NCBI RefSeq assembly: GCF_039542035.1
Contig: NZ_BAABHJ010000008.1
Span: forward strand, 310,001-374,000
DNA: 64,000 nucleotides
Origin: Actinoallomurus liliacearum
GTDB taxonomy: Bacteria; Actinomycetota; Actinomycetes; Streptosporangiales; Streptosporangiaceae
Direction of reading: 5' to 3'
Under the pieces are notes generated by a model. It was not told where the DNA came from and did no database searches. It saw only the letters and a list, made by a program, of their open reading frames with translations. Both the position numbers and the translations under genes were made by a program. This document shows positions 41,441-49,235 of the stretch, one piece after another; within the stretch, counting starts at the first letter, position 1; each line of letters opens with the position of its first letter.

Positions 41441-42748
41441 TCAGACGCCGACGTCGCCGAGCGTCTCCGTCACGAGGGCGGCGATCTGCGAGCGCTCGGA
41501 CCTGGTCAGGGTCACGTGCGCGAACAGCGGGTGGCCCTTGAGCTTCTCGACCACGGCCACGACGCCGTCGTGGCGGCCGACGCGCAGATTGTCACGCTGT
41601 GCGATGTCGTGGGTCAGCACCACGCGCGAGCCGGTGCCGATGCGCGACAGCACGGTCAGCAGCACCCCGCGCTCCAGCGACTGCGCCTCGTCGACGATCA
41701 CGAACGAGTCGTGCAGCGAGCGGCCGCGGATGTGGGTCAGCGGCAGGACCTCGAGCATGCCGCGGTCGAGGACCTCCTCGACGACCTCGGGCGTGGTCAT
41801 CGCCGACAGCGTGTCGTAGACGGCCTGGCCCCAGGGCGACATCTTCTCGTTCTCGGTTCCGGGCAGGTAGCCCAGCTCCTGCCCGCCGACCGCGTACAGC
41901 GGCCGGAAGACCACGACCTTGCGATGGCTGCGGCGTTCGAGGACGGCCTCCAGGCCGGCGCAGAGCGCCATCGCGGACTTGCCGGTGCCCGCCCGCCCGC
42001 CGAGCGAGATGATGCCGATGTCCTCGTCCATCAGCAGGTCCAGCGCCACCCGCTGCTCGGCCGACCGCCCGCGCAGACCGAAGACCTCACGGTCGCCGCG
42101 CACGAGCTGTACCGACTTGTCGGGCAGCACGCGCCCGAGGGCCGAGCCGCCGGTCGAGATCAGCCGGAGCCCGGTGTGGCACAGCAGGTCGCGCGCCGCG
42201 TCCAGCTCGAGCCGGCCCGCGTCGTACAGCTCCTCCAGTTGCTCGGAGGTCACCTCGAGCTCCGCCATGCCCGTGTGACCCGTCTCGACGACCGTCTCGG
42301 CGCGGTACTCCTCCGCCGCCAGGCCGACCGACGCGGCCTTCACCCGCAGCGGCAGGTCCTTGGACACGAGTACGACGTCGTACCCCTCCTGGGACAGCGA
42401 CAGCGCCACCGTGAGGATCCGGGTGTCGTTGTCGCCGAGCCGGAACCCGGCCGGCAGGACGGACGGATCGGAGTGGTTGAGCTCGACTCGGACCGTTCCA
42501 CCCTCGTCGCCGATCGGCAGCGGCTCGTCCAGGCGGCCGTGGGCGACGCGCAGGTCGTCCAGGGTGCGCAGGGCGTTCCGAGCGAAGTAGCCGAGTTCCG
42601 GGTGGTGGCGCTTGGCCTCGAGTTCAGTGATCACGACGATCGGGAGTACGACCTCGTGCTCGGCGAACCGGGTCAGCGCCCCGGGGTCGGCGAGCAGAAC
42701 GCTGGTGTCGAGGACGTACGTGCGCCGGGTGGCGGCAGGTGTGGCCAC
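41441..42748 (-). CDS. PIN-PhoH fusion ATPase (PhoH2)
   Basis: The 435-residue protein has an N-terminal PIN RNase domain (about 8-140: YVLDTSVLLADPGALTRF, then LGDNDTRILTVA, with the acidic metal-binding residues). A C-terminal PhoH ATPase follows (about 225-430) with Walker A GRAGTGKSAMAL and Walker B FVIVDEAQSL. PhoH2 proteins of mycobacteria are RNA helicase/RNases. I chose the GTG at 42746-42748 because GGAG lies 6 nt upstream. It occupies the phoH2 position (Rv1095) of the conserved actinobacterial block. Confidence 0.93.
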   Translation of the reverse strand: MATPAATRRTYVLDTSVLLADPGALTRFAEHEVVLPIVVITELEAKRHHPELGYFARNALRTLDDLRVAHGRLDEPLPIGDEGGTVRVELNHSDPSVLPAGFRLGDNDTRILTVALSLSQEGYDVVLVSKDLPLRVKAASVGLAAEEYRAETVVETGHTGMAELEVTSEQLEELYDAGRLELDAARDLLCHTGLRLISTGGSALGRVLPDKSVQLVRGDREVFGLRGRSAEQRVALDLLMDEDIGIISLGGRAGTGKSAMALCAGLEAVLERRSHRKVVVFRPLYAVGGQELGYLPGTENEKMSPWGQAVYDTLSAMTTPEVVEEVLDRGMLEVLPLTHIRGRSLHDSFVIVDEAQSLERGVLLTVLSRIGTGSRVVLTHDIAQRDNLRVGRHDGVVAVVEKLKGHPLFAHVTLTRSERSQIAALVTETLGDVGV

Positions 42749-42910
42749 TCGTTCTCCTTCGGGCACCTGCCCAGGCGGGTCGCCTGGGAGAGCGCCCTTT
42801 CCTCGGGGGGACCTGGTACGACGCTAGGCCGAGGGAACCGCCCGAGAACAGATGCGCACCGAGTGGTCGACCGGCCGAAACCGGCCGTTCGGTAACGCTC
42901 TACAGAAGGT

Positions 42911-43675
42911 TCAGAAGCCGTAGCGCCGATGCCTCGCGGCGTAGGAACGAATCGCCCGCAGGAAGTCGACCTTGCGGAAGTCAGGCCAGAAGGCCTCGCA
43001 GAAGTAGAACTCCGAGTGGGCGCTCTGCCAGAGCATGAAGCCGGACAGGCGCTGCTCTCCCGACGTCCGGATGACAAGGTCCGGGTCGGGTTGGCCGCGG
43101 GTGTACAGATGCTCCGCGATGTGCTCCACATCGAGGATCTCGGCCAGTTCCTCGATGCTGGTGCCCCTGCTCGCGTGTTCGTGCAGGAGTGAGCGCACCG
43201 CATCAGCGATCTCACGCCTACCTCCATACCCAACGGCGACGTTCACAATCAGGCCAGGAGCGTCAGATGTGCTTTCGGCGGCCTGCTTTAGCACACGGGC
43301 GGTTTTGTCGGGCAGGAGGTCGAGCGCGCCGACCGGCTGGACGCGCCAGCCGCCCTGGGCGGCCAGGTCCTCCACGGTGTTCTCGATGATGGCCAGCAGC
43401 GGGTCCAGCTCCTGCGCCGGCCGGGTGAGGTTGTCGGTCGACAGCAGCCACAGCGTGACCACCTCGACGCCCGTCTCCTGCGACCACTGGAGCAGCTCGG
43501 AGATCTTGTCGGCGCCCCGCTGGTGCCCGGTGGCGACGTCGCGGTGCCCCATCGATCGCGCCCACCGGCGGTTGCCGTCCAGGATCACGCCGATGTGGCG
43601 TGGCGCGGTGTCCGGGCGGAGCCTCGTCTCAAGCCGTCGTTCGTAGAGCTTGTAGACCAGGTCTCGCAAACCCAT
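42911..43675 (-). CDS. Z-isoprenyl diphosphate synthase (UppS family)
   Basis: The 254-residue cis-prenyltransferase has HIGVILDGNRRWARSMGH with the catalytic Asp, DNLTRP, and the C-terminal RTSGEQRLSGFMLWQ. The MGLRDLVYKLYERRL N-terminus resembles the short-chain Z-farnesyl diphosphate synthases of mycobacteria (Rv1086 type) rather than the long-chain UppS, though chain length cannot be decided from sequence alone. The ATG is at 43673-43675. It uses IPP from the IspH pathway for lipid carriers of cell-wall synthesis. Confidence 0.93.
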   Translation of the reverse strand: MGLRDLVYKLYERRLETRLRPDTAPRHIGVILDGNRRWARSMGHRDVATGHQRGADKISELLQWSQETGVEVVTLWLLSTDNLTRPAQELDPLLAIIENTVEDLAAQGGWRVQPVGALDLLPDKTARVLKQAAESTSDAPGLIVNVAVGYGGRREIADAVRSLLHEHASRGTSIEELAEILDVEHIAEHLYTRGQPDPDLVIRTSGEQRLSGFMLWQSAHSEFYFCEAFWPDFRKVDFLRAIRSYAARHRRYGF

Positions 43676-43712
43676 ATGCGCGCACCTTCTTCGTCGACGA
43701 CGCCGGGGGGGA

Positions 43713-44333
43713 TTAGTAGTCAATTATCGCCCCAGACGGCGCATGCCGGGCGCGTACCGGTGAACTCGTGACAACGTCTCGGTAATCGGCGCCCACGAGC
43801 CGGGCCTCCACCACCAGGGCCGTCAGGAGGTCGGCGAGCTCCGCCGAGGTCAGGACCGCGCGCACGCCCTGGCCGTCCGGGCCCCAGGCCTCCACGACGG
43901 CGCGCCGGGACAGCCGCCACTCGCCGCCGCGGTGGTCCGGGCCGGACAGCCAGGTGCACGTCGTACGCAGCGTGCACCGGAGTTCGCCGGTGCCGGGCGT
44001 CTCCCCGCGGTCCCGGCGCCGGAACGCGAACAGTTCGGGCTCCCGGGAGACGGGCCGCCGGTCCTCCGTGGCGTCGGTGGCGGCCGGGGGTTCGGGGAAG
44101 CGATCCGCCGGGTCGGGCCAGGCCCTGGCCGCCGGTGAACCGTCGACGCGGGCGTCGGCGACCCGGCGGGCGAGCGTGGCCAGGAGGTACCCGCAGCGCT
44201 CCCCCACCACGCCGAACGCCCGGCCGTCGCGCTGGAGTTCGAGCGTGACCTCGTACGGGGTGCCCGCCCGGTCACGGACCGGGACCATGATCACCTCGAG
44301 CCGCGACCCATCGACGCAGCGTAGTTCTCCCAC
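43713..44333 (-). CDS. Hypothetical protein (206 aa)
   Basis: I do not recognise a family. The protein is soluble, with a beta-rich N-terminal part (RLEVIMVPVRDRAGTPYEVT), a Pro-rich middle, and a C-terminal part with AVVEAWGPDGQGVRAVLTSA and ADLLTALVVEARLVGADY. The start GTG at 44331-44333 lies close behind a possible -10 sequence (TACGCT), suggesting a leaderless message. It lies 37 bp upstream of, and in the same direction as, the prenyltransferase gene. From 44334 to 44545 I see no gene. Confidence 0.6.
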   Translation of the reverse strand: MGELRCVDGSRLEVIMVPVRDRAGTPYEVTLELQRDGRAFGVVGERCGYLLATLARRVADARVDGSPAARAWPDPADRFPEPPAATDATEDRRPVSREPELFAFRRRDRGETPGTGELRCTLRTTCTWLSGPDHRGGEWRLSRRAVVEAWGPDGQGVRAVLTSAELADLLTALVVEARLVGADYRDVVTSSPVRARHAPSGAIIDY

Positions 44334-44545
44334 ATGGGTAAGCGTAGATTGCTCGTTTGCTCCAGATCGAGACGTCGCGGGATGCTTGACCCGACGCTGA
44401 CCCGCCCGGACCTGATATTTCGCCGCTCACGCGGACGGCCGGGCGGGAGGCCCGGCCCGGATACCGCCGACCGACGCAGTACCTCGCCCGGCTACGGACC
44501 CGACCGACGCAAGACTGACCCGGCTACGGGGCCGACCGGCGTGAA

Positions 44546-44579
44546 ACGCCCCGGCGGCGGTGTCCCGCCGCCGGGGCGT
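44546..44579. terminator. Terminator of pckA
   Basis: A perfect 15-bp stem (ACGCCCCGGCGGCGG and its complement) with loop TGTC lies 20 bp after the pckA stop, with a short GTTTC beyond. Confidence 0.9.
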
Positions 44580-44598
44580 ACCCCATCCCCGCGTTGGC

Positions 44599-46134
44599 TC
44601 AGCCGATCGACTTGACGATCGCGTCGTCCAGACCCGCGAAGGATGAGAGGTATTCCCGACGCTCGGTCTTCAAACGCTCGACCATGGCGTCGTACTCCTC
44701 CATCCGGCCCTGCCGCGCGTACAGCCGCCGGGGCTGGATGATCTCGATGTCGTCGATGCCGGGTACGGACGACGCGATCTCGTACCCGAAGTCCGGGTCG
44801 TCCTCCCACTCGATCGTGCCCTCGACGATCGCCTGCACGATCGCCGACGAGTGCGGGATCTTGACCTTCTTGGCCCGGTCGTCGCCCTCACCGCCACCGA
44901 CGCGGCCGGTGTTCAGGACGAAGACCTTCATCTCGTGGCTGTCGAGCAGTTCGAGCATCCGGTTGCCCATGTCGGCCATGTCGCGCGGGAAGAACGGGTT
45001 GGTGCCCGGCACCCGCAGGAACTTGCCCTCCTCGTCCTTGCCGCCGGCGCTCGTGCCCGTCGTCTCGCCGAGCATGAAGTACGCGGCCGCCTGCGCGCGG
45101 TCGAGCCGGGCCACGCCCGGGACGATGTTCTCGTTGCGGTTCAGGATGAGCAGGAACTCGGCGGGCTCCACCTGGTCGGCCGGCCACGGGTCGACGTACT
45201 TGAACGGCCAGGTCGTCCGGCCGTTCTTGGTGTAGGACGTGTCGAAGAAGTCGACCTTGCCGTCGGCGTCGACCGAGACGTTCTCCAGATAGGCGTCGGG
45301 TTTCACCGTGGCGTGGTAGATGGTCGGCTCGAATTCGGGGTCCAGCCCGAAGGTCTTGGCGAAACAGCCGTTCTCGGTCGTGTAGACACGCCCTTCCGGC
45401 ATCAGGGCGATGAAGTCGTCCTGCACGGGCTTGCTGCCGAGCTGGGTGGTGAAAGTCGTCGTCGTCTTGCCGGTGCCGGACAGGCCCACGATGAGCACCG
45501 TCTTGTTTTCACCGCCCACCGGGATCACTTTGCAACCCGCGTGCAGGGAAAGGCCGCCGCGCTCATAAACGATGTTGTTCCACATCCGCAGGCCGCCCTT
45601 TTTCGACTCACCGAAGTAGTCCGAATTGAAGACCCGCGTGATGCCGGCGCCGAGGTCGACGGCGATGAGCCGGTCGTTCGGGTAGCCCTCCATCGGAAGG
45701 TTCGGCGTGTACACCACCGTGGTGTCGGGGTCCCACGTCGCCGGGTCGTAGTCCGCGTCGACCGGGTAGTAGAGCTGCTTCTGCATGCCGGCGACGTTGG
45801 CGTTCGACGCCTCGATGACCAGGCGCGCCCTGGTCCGGAAGTCCGGATCGCTGCCGATGTGACCGTCCACGACGACGACGTCGCGCCCGGCGAGGTACTC
45901 GTCCTGTGCGGCGGCGACGCGGTCGTACTCCGCCCGGGTGATCGTCTGCTTGGTGGTGTTGGTGGAGTCGTCGACGATGTAGGTGGACTTGGCGCTGCGG
46001 CTGTCCACGCGGGCCTTGACCACCACGTTGCCGAACTCGGTCACCTGGGAGTTGGGCATCTTCTCGGTGAGTTCGCGCAGCCGGGCCGCGGTCGGATTCC
46101 ACTCGACCGACCCGGCCTTGACCTCATACGCCAC
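44599..46134 (-). CDS. pckA: Phosphoenolpyruvate carboxykinase, ATP type
   Basis: This enzyme makes phosphoenolpyruvate from oxaloacetate and starts gluconeogenesis. The 511-residue protein has the ATP-type P-loop (VLIVGLSGTGKTTTTF), LSLHAGCKVIPVGGENK, the metal/substrate segment QDDFIALMPEGRVYTTENG, and LNRNENIVPGVARL. It does not have the GTP-type motifs found in many actinobacteria. I chose the GTG at 46132-46134 because AAGGAG lies 5 nt upstream. The upstream region has a promoter candidate and four regularly spaced repeats. It acts with glpX in this window. Confidence 0.95.
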   Translation of the reverse strand: MAYEVKAGSVEWNPTAARLRELTEKMPNSQVTEFGNVVVKARVDSRSAKSTYIVDDSTNTTKQTITRAEYDRVAAAQDEYLAGRDVVVVDGHIGSDPDFRTRARLVIEASNANVAGMQKQLYYPVDADYDPATWDPDTTVVYTPNLPMEGYPNDRLIAVDLGAGITRVFNSDYFGESKKGGLRMWNNIVYERGGLSLHAGCKVIPVGGENKTVLIVGLSGTGKTTTTFTTQLGSKPVQDDFIALMPEGRVYTTENGCFAKTFGLDPEFEPTIYHATVKPDAYLENVSVDADGKVDFFDTSYTKNGRTTWPFKYVDPWPADQVEPAEFLLILNRNENIVPGVARLDRAQAAAYFMLGETTGTSAGGKDEEGKFLRVPGTNPFFPRDMADMGNRMLELLDSHEMKVFVLNTGRVGGGEGDDRAKKVKIPHSSAIVQAIVEGTIEWEDDPDFGYEIASSVPGIDDIEIIQPRRLYARQGRMEEYDAMVERLKTERREYLSSFAGLDDAIVKSIG

Positions 46135-46184
46135 GATCGCTCCTTCGCACGGGGACACCCGATGATTGATGTCGGGATTTGTTG

Positions 46185-46212
46185 AGTGTACCCACGTGCG
46201 GCATTTTGAACA
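46185..46212 (-). promoter_or_regulatory. Candidate pckA promoter
   Basis: On the leftward strand TGTTCA (46207-46212), a 16-bp spacer, and TACACT (46185-46190) form a plausible promoter 50 bp before the pckA start. Confidence 0.45.
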
Positions 46213-46262
46213 GCCCTCGGCAAAGTGATCTCAACCGCAGGGAAGGTCGCTAAAGGAGGATT

Positions 46263-46311
46263 GGTTTAGACCTTTGGATTAGACCATTGGATTAGACCTT
46301 TGGCCTAGACC
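46263..46311. repeat. Four dre-like 10-mers at exact 13-bp spacing upstream of pckA
   Basis: GGTTTAGACC (46263), GGATTAGACC (46276), GGATTAGACC (46289) and GGCCTAGACC (46302) occur in one direction, separated by TTT or ATT triplets. Each resembles the core of DasR-type GntR sites (TGGTCTAGACCA). They lie 50-100 bp upstream of the promoter candidate. Confidence 0.8.
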
Positions 46312-46411
46312 GGGCCGACAATTCTTCTTTTGTTTCGAGCGTGTTTCGGCTTTCTCGATTAAGACACCGGGAACGAAGGCCTTCGAAGAGCCCCTCGGCA
46401 CGCCGTGCGGC

Positions 46412-46936
46412 TCAGACCTGAGGGCCGGCGGCCCGCGCGCGCTCGACGTGCAGCAGGGCGTCCCGCAACTCGGCCAGCCACTCGTCGGCGTTCTTCCCGA
46501 CGAGACGGACGCACCAGGCGAGCGCGTCACTCCGGCTGCGCGCGACGCCCGCGTCGACCAGCGTGTCCAGGACCCTGCGCTCGGGCTGACGGAGCCTGGT
46601 CATCACCGGGACGGACAGCGTCGTGAACATGACCTTCTCGCCGCCGCACTCGACGCCCCAGGAGACCTTGCGGGCGAAGCGGTGCTCGGCCTCCCGGGCG
46701 ATGTCGACCCGGCGATCCCGGGTGTCCTCACGGAACCGCTGGATCAGACCGGCGATCGCCTCGGAGCGCTCCGCCTCGGAGGCGCCCTCGGCGACCTCGG
46801 GCTCGGCCAACCGGCCGATGACACTGATCTCCTCGCGATCGAGGACGACCTGCGGCGGCTCCTCGAACCACTCGTCGGGCAGTCGGCCGGAGAACCACCC
46901 GCGGAGCTTCTCCTCCGCGCCTTCCGTCGTAGTCAT
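46412..46936 (-). CDS. Hypothetical protein with RHH-like C-terminus (174 aa)
   Basis: I do not recognise a named family. The N-terminal part is acidic and soluble (GAEEKLRGWFSGRLPDEWFE), and the middle is helical (EAERSEAIAGLIQRFREDTR). The C-terminal part (about 118-174) has a ribbon-helix-helix-like pattern (RRVLDTLVDAGVARSRSDAL then AWCVRLVGK). It may therefore bind DNA. The ATG at 46934-46936 sits at the edge of a perfect palindrome (46936-46951), suggesting self-regulation. It could lie in one transcript with pckA, 277 bp downstream. Confidence 0.65.
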   Translation of the reverse strand: MTTTEGAEEKLRGWFSGRLPDEWFEEPPQVVLDREEISVIGRLAEPEVAEGASEAERSEAIAGLIQRFREDTRDRRVDIAREAEHRFARKVSWGVECGGEKVMFTTLSVPVMTRLRQPERRVLDTLVDAGVARSRSDALAWCVRLVGKNADEWLAELRDALLHVERARAAGPQV

Positions 46937-46951
46937 GTAATCATGATTACA
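46936..46951. promoter_or_regulatory. Perfect 16-bp palindrome at a start codon
   Basis: TGTAATCATGATTACA is fully self-complementary, AT-rich in a GC-rich genome, and shares its first base with the start codon of the 174-aa protein. It probably is an operator over a leaderless promoter. Confidence 0.7.
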
Positions 46952-46984
46952 CAGCATCCCTCCCCAGCCAAGAGCTCCCTGGCG

Positions 46985-47013
46985 TTGACAGAGACGCGAT
47001 TCTGAGAGTTACT
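46985..47013 (+). promoter_or_regulatory. Candidate promoter of the DHA2 exporter
   Basis: TTGACA (46985-46990), a 17-bp spacer, and GTTACT (47008-47013) lie 38 bp before the ATG. A 6-bp inverted repeat TGACAG...CTGTCA spans it and may be the TetR operator. Confidence 0.5.
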
Positions 47014-47050
47014 GTCATTTCAGTGTCGCAATCATTAGGGAGTCACAATC

Positions 47051-48580
47051 ATGACCTCACTCGGTGGTCGGCGGTGGTGGGTGCTCGCCGCCCTCGTCGT
47101 CATCCTGCTCGCCGTCAGCCTCGACCTCACCGCGCTCAACATCGCCCTCCCCACGCTGTCCGCGCAGCTCGGCGCGGGGACGAGCGCGCTGCAGTGGATC
47201 ATCGCCTCATACACCCTCGTCTCGGCCACCCTCCTCATCCCCGCCGGGCTGATCGGCGACCGGTACGGCCGGAAGAAGACGCTGCTCGGCGGCCTGGCGC
47301 TGTTCCTCGTCGGCTCGCTCATCGCCACGCTGGTCTCCAGCCCCGCCGGTCTGATCGCGGCCCGCACGCTCATGGGCATCGGCTCGGCGGCCATCACGAC
47401 GCTCGCCATGTCGGTGCTGGTCGTGGTCTTCCCGCCCGAGGAGCGGCCGAAGGCCCTCGGCGCCTGGGCCGCCGCGTCCTTCCTCGGCCTGCCGCTCGGG
47501 CCGATCATCGGCGGCTACCTGCTCGACCACTTCTGGTGGGGTTCGATCTTCCTGATCAACATCCCCGTCTCGGCGGTCGCCCTCGTCCTGGGGTTCATCC
47601 TGATCCCCGAGTCCCGGGCCGCCTCCGCCCCCCGGCCGGACTTCGCCGGACTGCTGCTGTCGACCGGCGGCCTGGTCGCCATGGTGTACGGCACGATCCA
47701 GGAGGACGAGTACGGCTGGTCCAGCCCCGGCGTGTGGGGCGTGATGGCGGCCGGCGCGGTCGCGCTCGTCGCCTTCGTCGCCTGGACCCGGCACGTCGCC
47801 CATCCGCTGATCGACCTGCGCCTGTTCGCCGACCGGCGGTTCACCGGCGGGGTCGTCCCGGCCACGCTGCTGACGTTTGCCATGTTCGGTGTCCTGTTCG
47901 TCGCCCCGCAGTACTTCCAGGCCGTACTCGCGACGACGCCGCTCGGGTCCGGGCTGCGGCTGCTGCCCCTCATCGGCGGGCTGGTGGTGTCCTCCCGCCT
48001 CGGCGCACCGCTCGTCAAGCGGATCGGCCCGCGCCTCACCATCGCCCTCGGCGGCCTGTTGATCACCGCCGGGATGGTGTACGGCGCGACGACCACCGCC
48101 GAGTCGGGCTACGGTCTCGCCGCCTGCTGGCTGACGGTCGCGGGTCTGGGGATGGGGCTGATGCTGCCCGCGTCGATGAACGCCGCCATCAGCGCCCTGT
48201 CGGCCGAGCAGGCGGGTGTCGGATCCGCCGTCGTCATGACCGTCCGTCTGGTGGGAGGGGCGTTCGGCGCCGCCGTCCTGGGCAGCCTGCTGTCCGCGGG
48301 CTACCGGGGGCGGGTGGACGTCGCCGGGCTGCCGCCCGCGGCGGCCGAGGCGGCCCGGGCCAAGGTCGGAGGCGGGCTGGCGGTCGCCGAGCGCCTGCAT
48401 GACCCACGGCTGCTGCACTCGGCACGGGCGGCGTTCACCCACGGCATGGACGTCACGCTCCTGGTGGGGGCCGGGATCATGATGTTCGCCGCGCTGCTCG
48501 CGCTGATCCTCCTGCCGCGTCGAGGTGCCGACGAGGCCATGGGTAACGGACAATCGACGCATGAGTACGTCTCCGCTTGA
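47051..48580 (+). CDS. DHA2-family multidrug MFS exporter (EmrB/QacA type)
   Basis: The 509-residue protein has about 14 hydrophobic segments, with the DHA2 early motif LDLTALNIALPTL, loop GLIGDRYGRKKTLLGG and antiporter motif GLPLGPIIGGYLL. The start ATG at 47051 follows AGGGAG. It overlaps by 20 bp a TetR gene that probably represses both. A drug substrate is likely but not identifiable. Confidence 0.92.
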   Translation: MTSLGGRRWWVLAALVVILLAVSLDLTALNIALPTLSAQLGAGTSALQWIIASYTLVSATLLIPAGLIGDRYGRKKTLLGGLALFLVGSLIATLVSSPAGLIAARTLMGIGSAAITTLAMSVLVVVFPPEERPKALGAWAAASFLGLPLGPIIGGYLLDHFWWGSIFLINIPVSAVALVLGFILIPESRAASAPRPDFAGLLLSTGGLVAMVYGTIQEDEYGWSSPGVWGVMAAGAVALVAFVAWTRHVAHPLIDLRLFADRRFTGGVVPATLLTFAMFGVLFVAPQYFQAVLATTPLGSGLRLLPLIGGLVVSSRLGAPLVKRIGPRLTIALGGLLITAGMVYGATTTAESGYGLAACWLTVAGLGMGLMLPASMNAAISALSAEQAGVGSAVVMTVRLVGGAFGAAVLGSLLSAGYRGRVDVAGLPPAAAEAARAKVGGGLAVAERLHDPRLLHSARAAFTHGMDVTLLVGAGIMMFAALLALILLPRRGADEAMGNGQSTHEYVSA

Positions 48581-49178
48581 ACGGTCTCTCGAACAACGCC
48601 TCGGCCTGCGGGAACGGAAGAAGCTGAAGACCCGGCGGTCCATCCAGGAGCACGCGCTCCGGCTCTTCCAGGAGCAGGGTTACGAGGCGACGACCGTCGA
48701 GCAGATCGCCGAGGCGGCGGAGGTGTCCCCCAGCACGTTCTTCCGCTACTTCCCGACGAAAGAGGACACCGTCCTCACGGACGAGTACGACCCGTTGATC
48801 CTCGAGGCGCTCCGCGGGCAGCCGGCGGAGTTGTCCCCGACGGAGGCGCTCCGCAACGTCCTCCGCGAACTCATCGGCGAGATGCTGGCCGCCGACCGGC
48901 AGCGGATCCTCGACCGGAGCCGCCTGATGCTGGCCGTGCCGGCCCTGCGCGCCCGCCAGTGGGAGCAGACCAGGGAGACCCAGGACAGGATCGTCGAGGC
49001 GCTCGCCGAGCGGCTGGGCCGTCCCGCCGGCGACTTCGAGCTACGGGCGTTCGGCGCCGCGCTCATCGCCGTGTGGGAGACGACGCTCCTGGCCTGGGTG
49101 GAGAACGGCGGCGAGGACGACATCCTGGCGCTGCTCGACCACGGCCTCGACTACCTCGCCGCCGGCTGCCCCCTCTGA
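48561..49178 (+). CDS. TetR-family regulator of the DHA2 exporter
   Basis: The 205-residue protein has the TetR HTH (about 20-68: TRRSIQEHALRLFQEQGY, then SPSTFFRYFPTKEDTVL) and a ligand domain with YLAAG near the end. The ATG at 48561 lies inside the end of the exporter gene. Local autorepression of the pair is inferred from the overlap. Confidence 0.92.
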   Translation: MSTSPLERSLEQRLGLRERKKLKTRRSIQEHALRLFQEQGYEATTVEQIAEAAEVSPSTFFRYFPTKEDTVLTDEYDPLILEALRGQPAELSPTEALRNVLRELIGEMLAADRQRILDRSRLMLAVPALRARQWEQTRETQDRIVEALAERLGRPAGDFELRAFGAALIAVWETTLLAWVENGGEDDILALLDHGLDYLAAGCPL

Positions 49179-49235
49179 CCTCGCGTGCCGCCTCAGGTCA
49201 GGTCGCGTGCTCTCCGGTCAGGTGGCGCGCGGTGG

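Noticed and set aside
46263..46311. CRISPR-like array
   Set aside because: The units are 13 bp with no spacers and there are no cas genes; regulatory direct repeats fit better.
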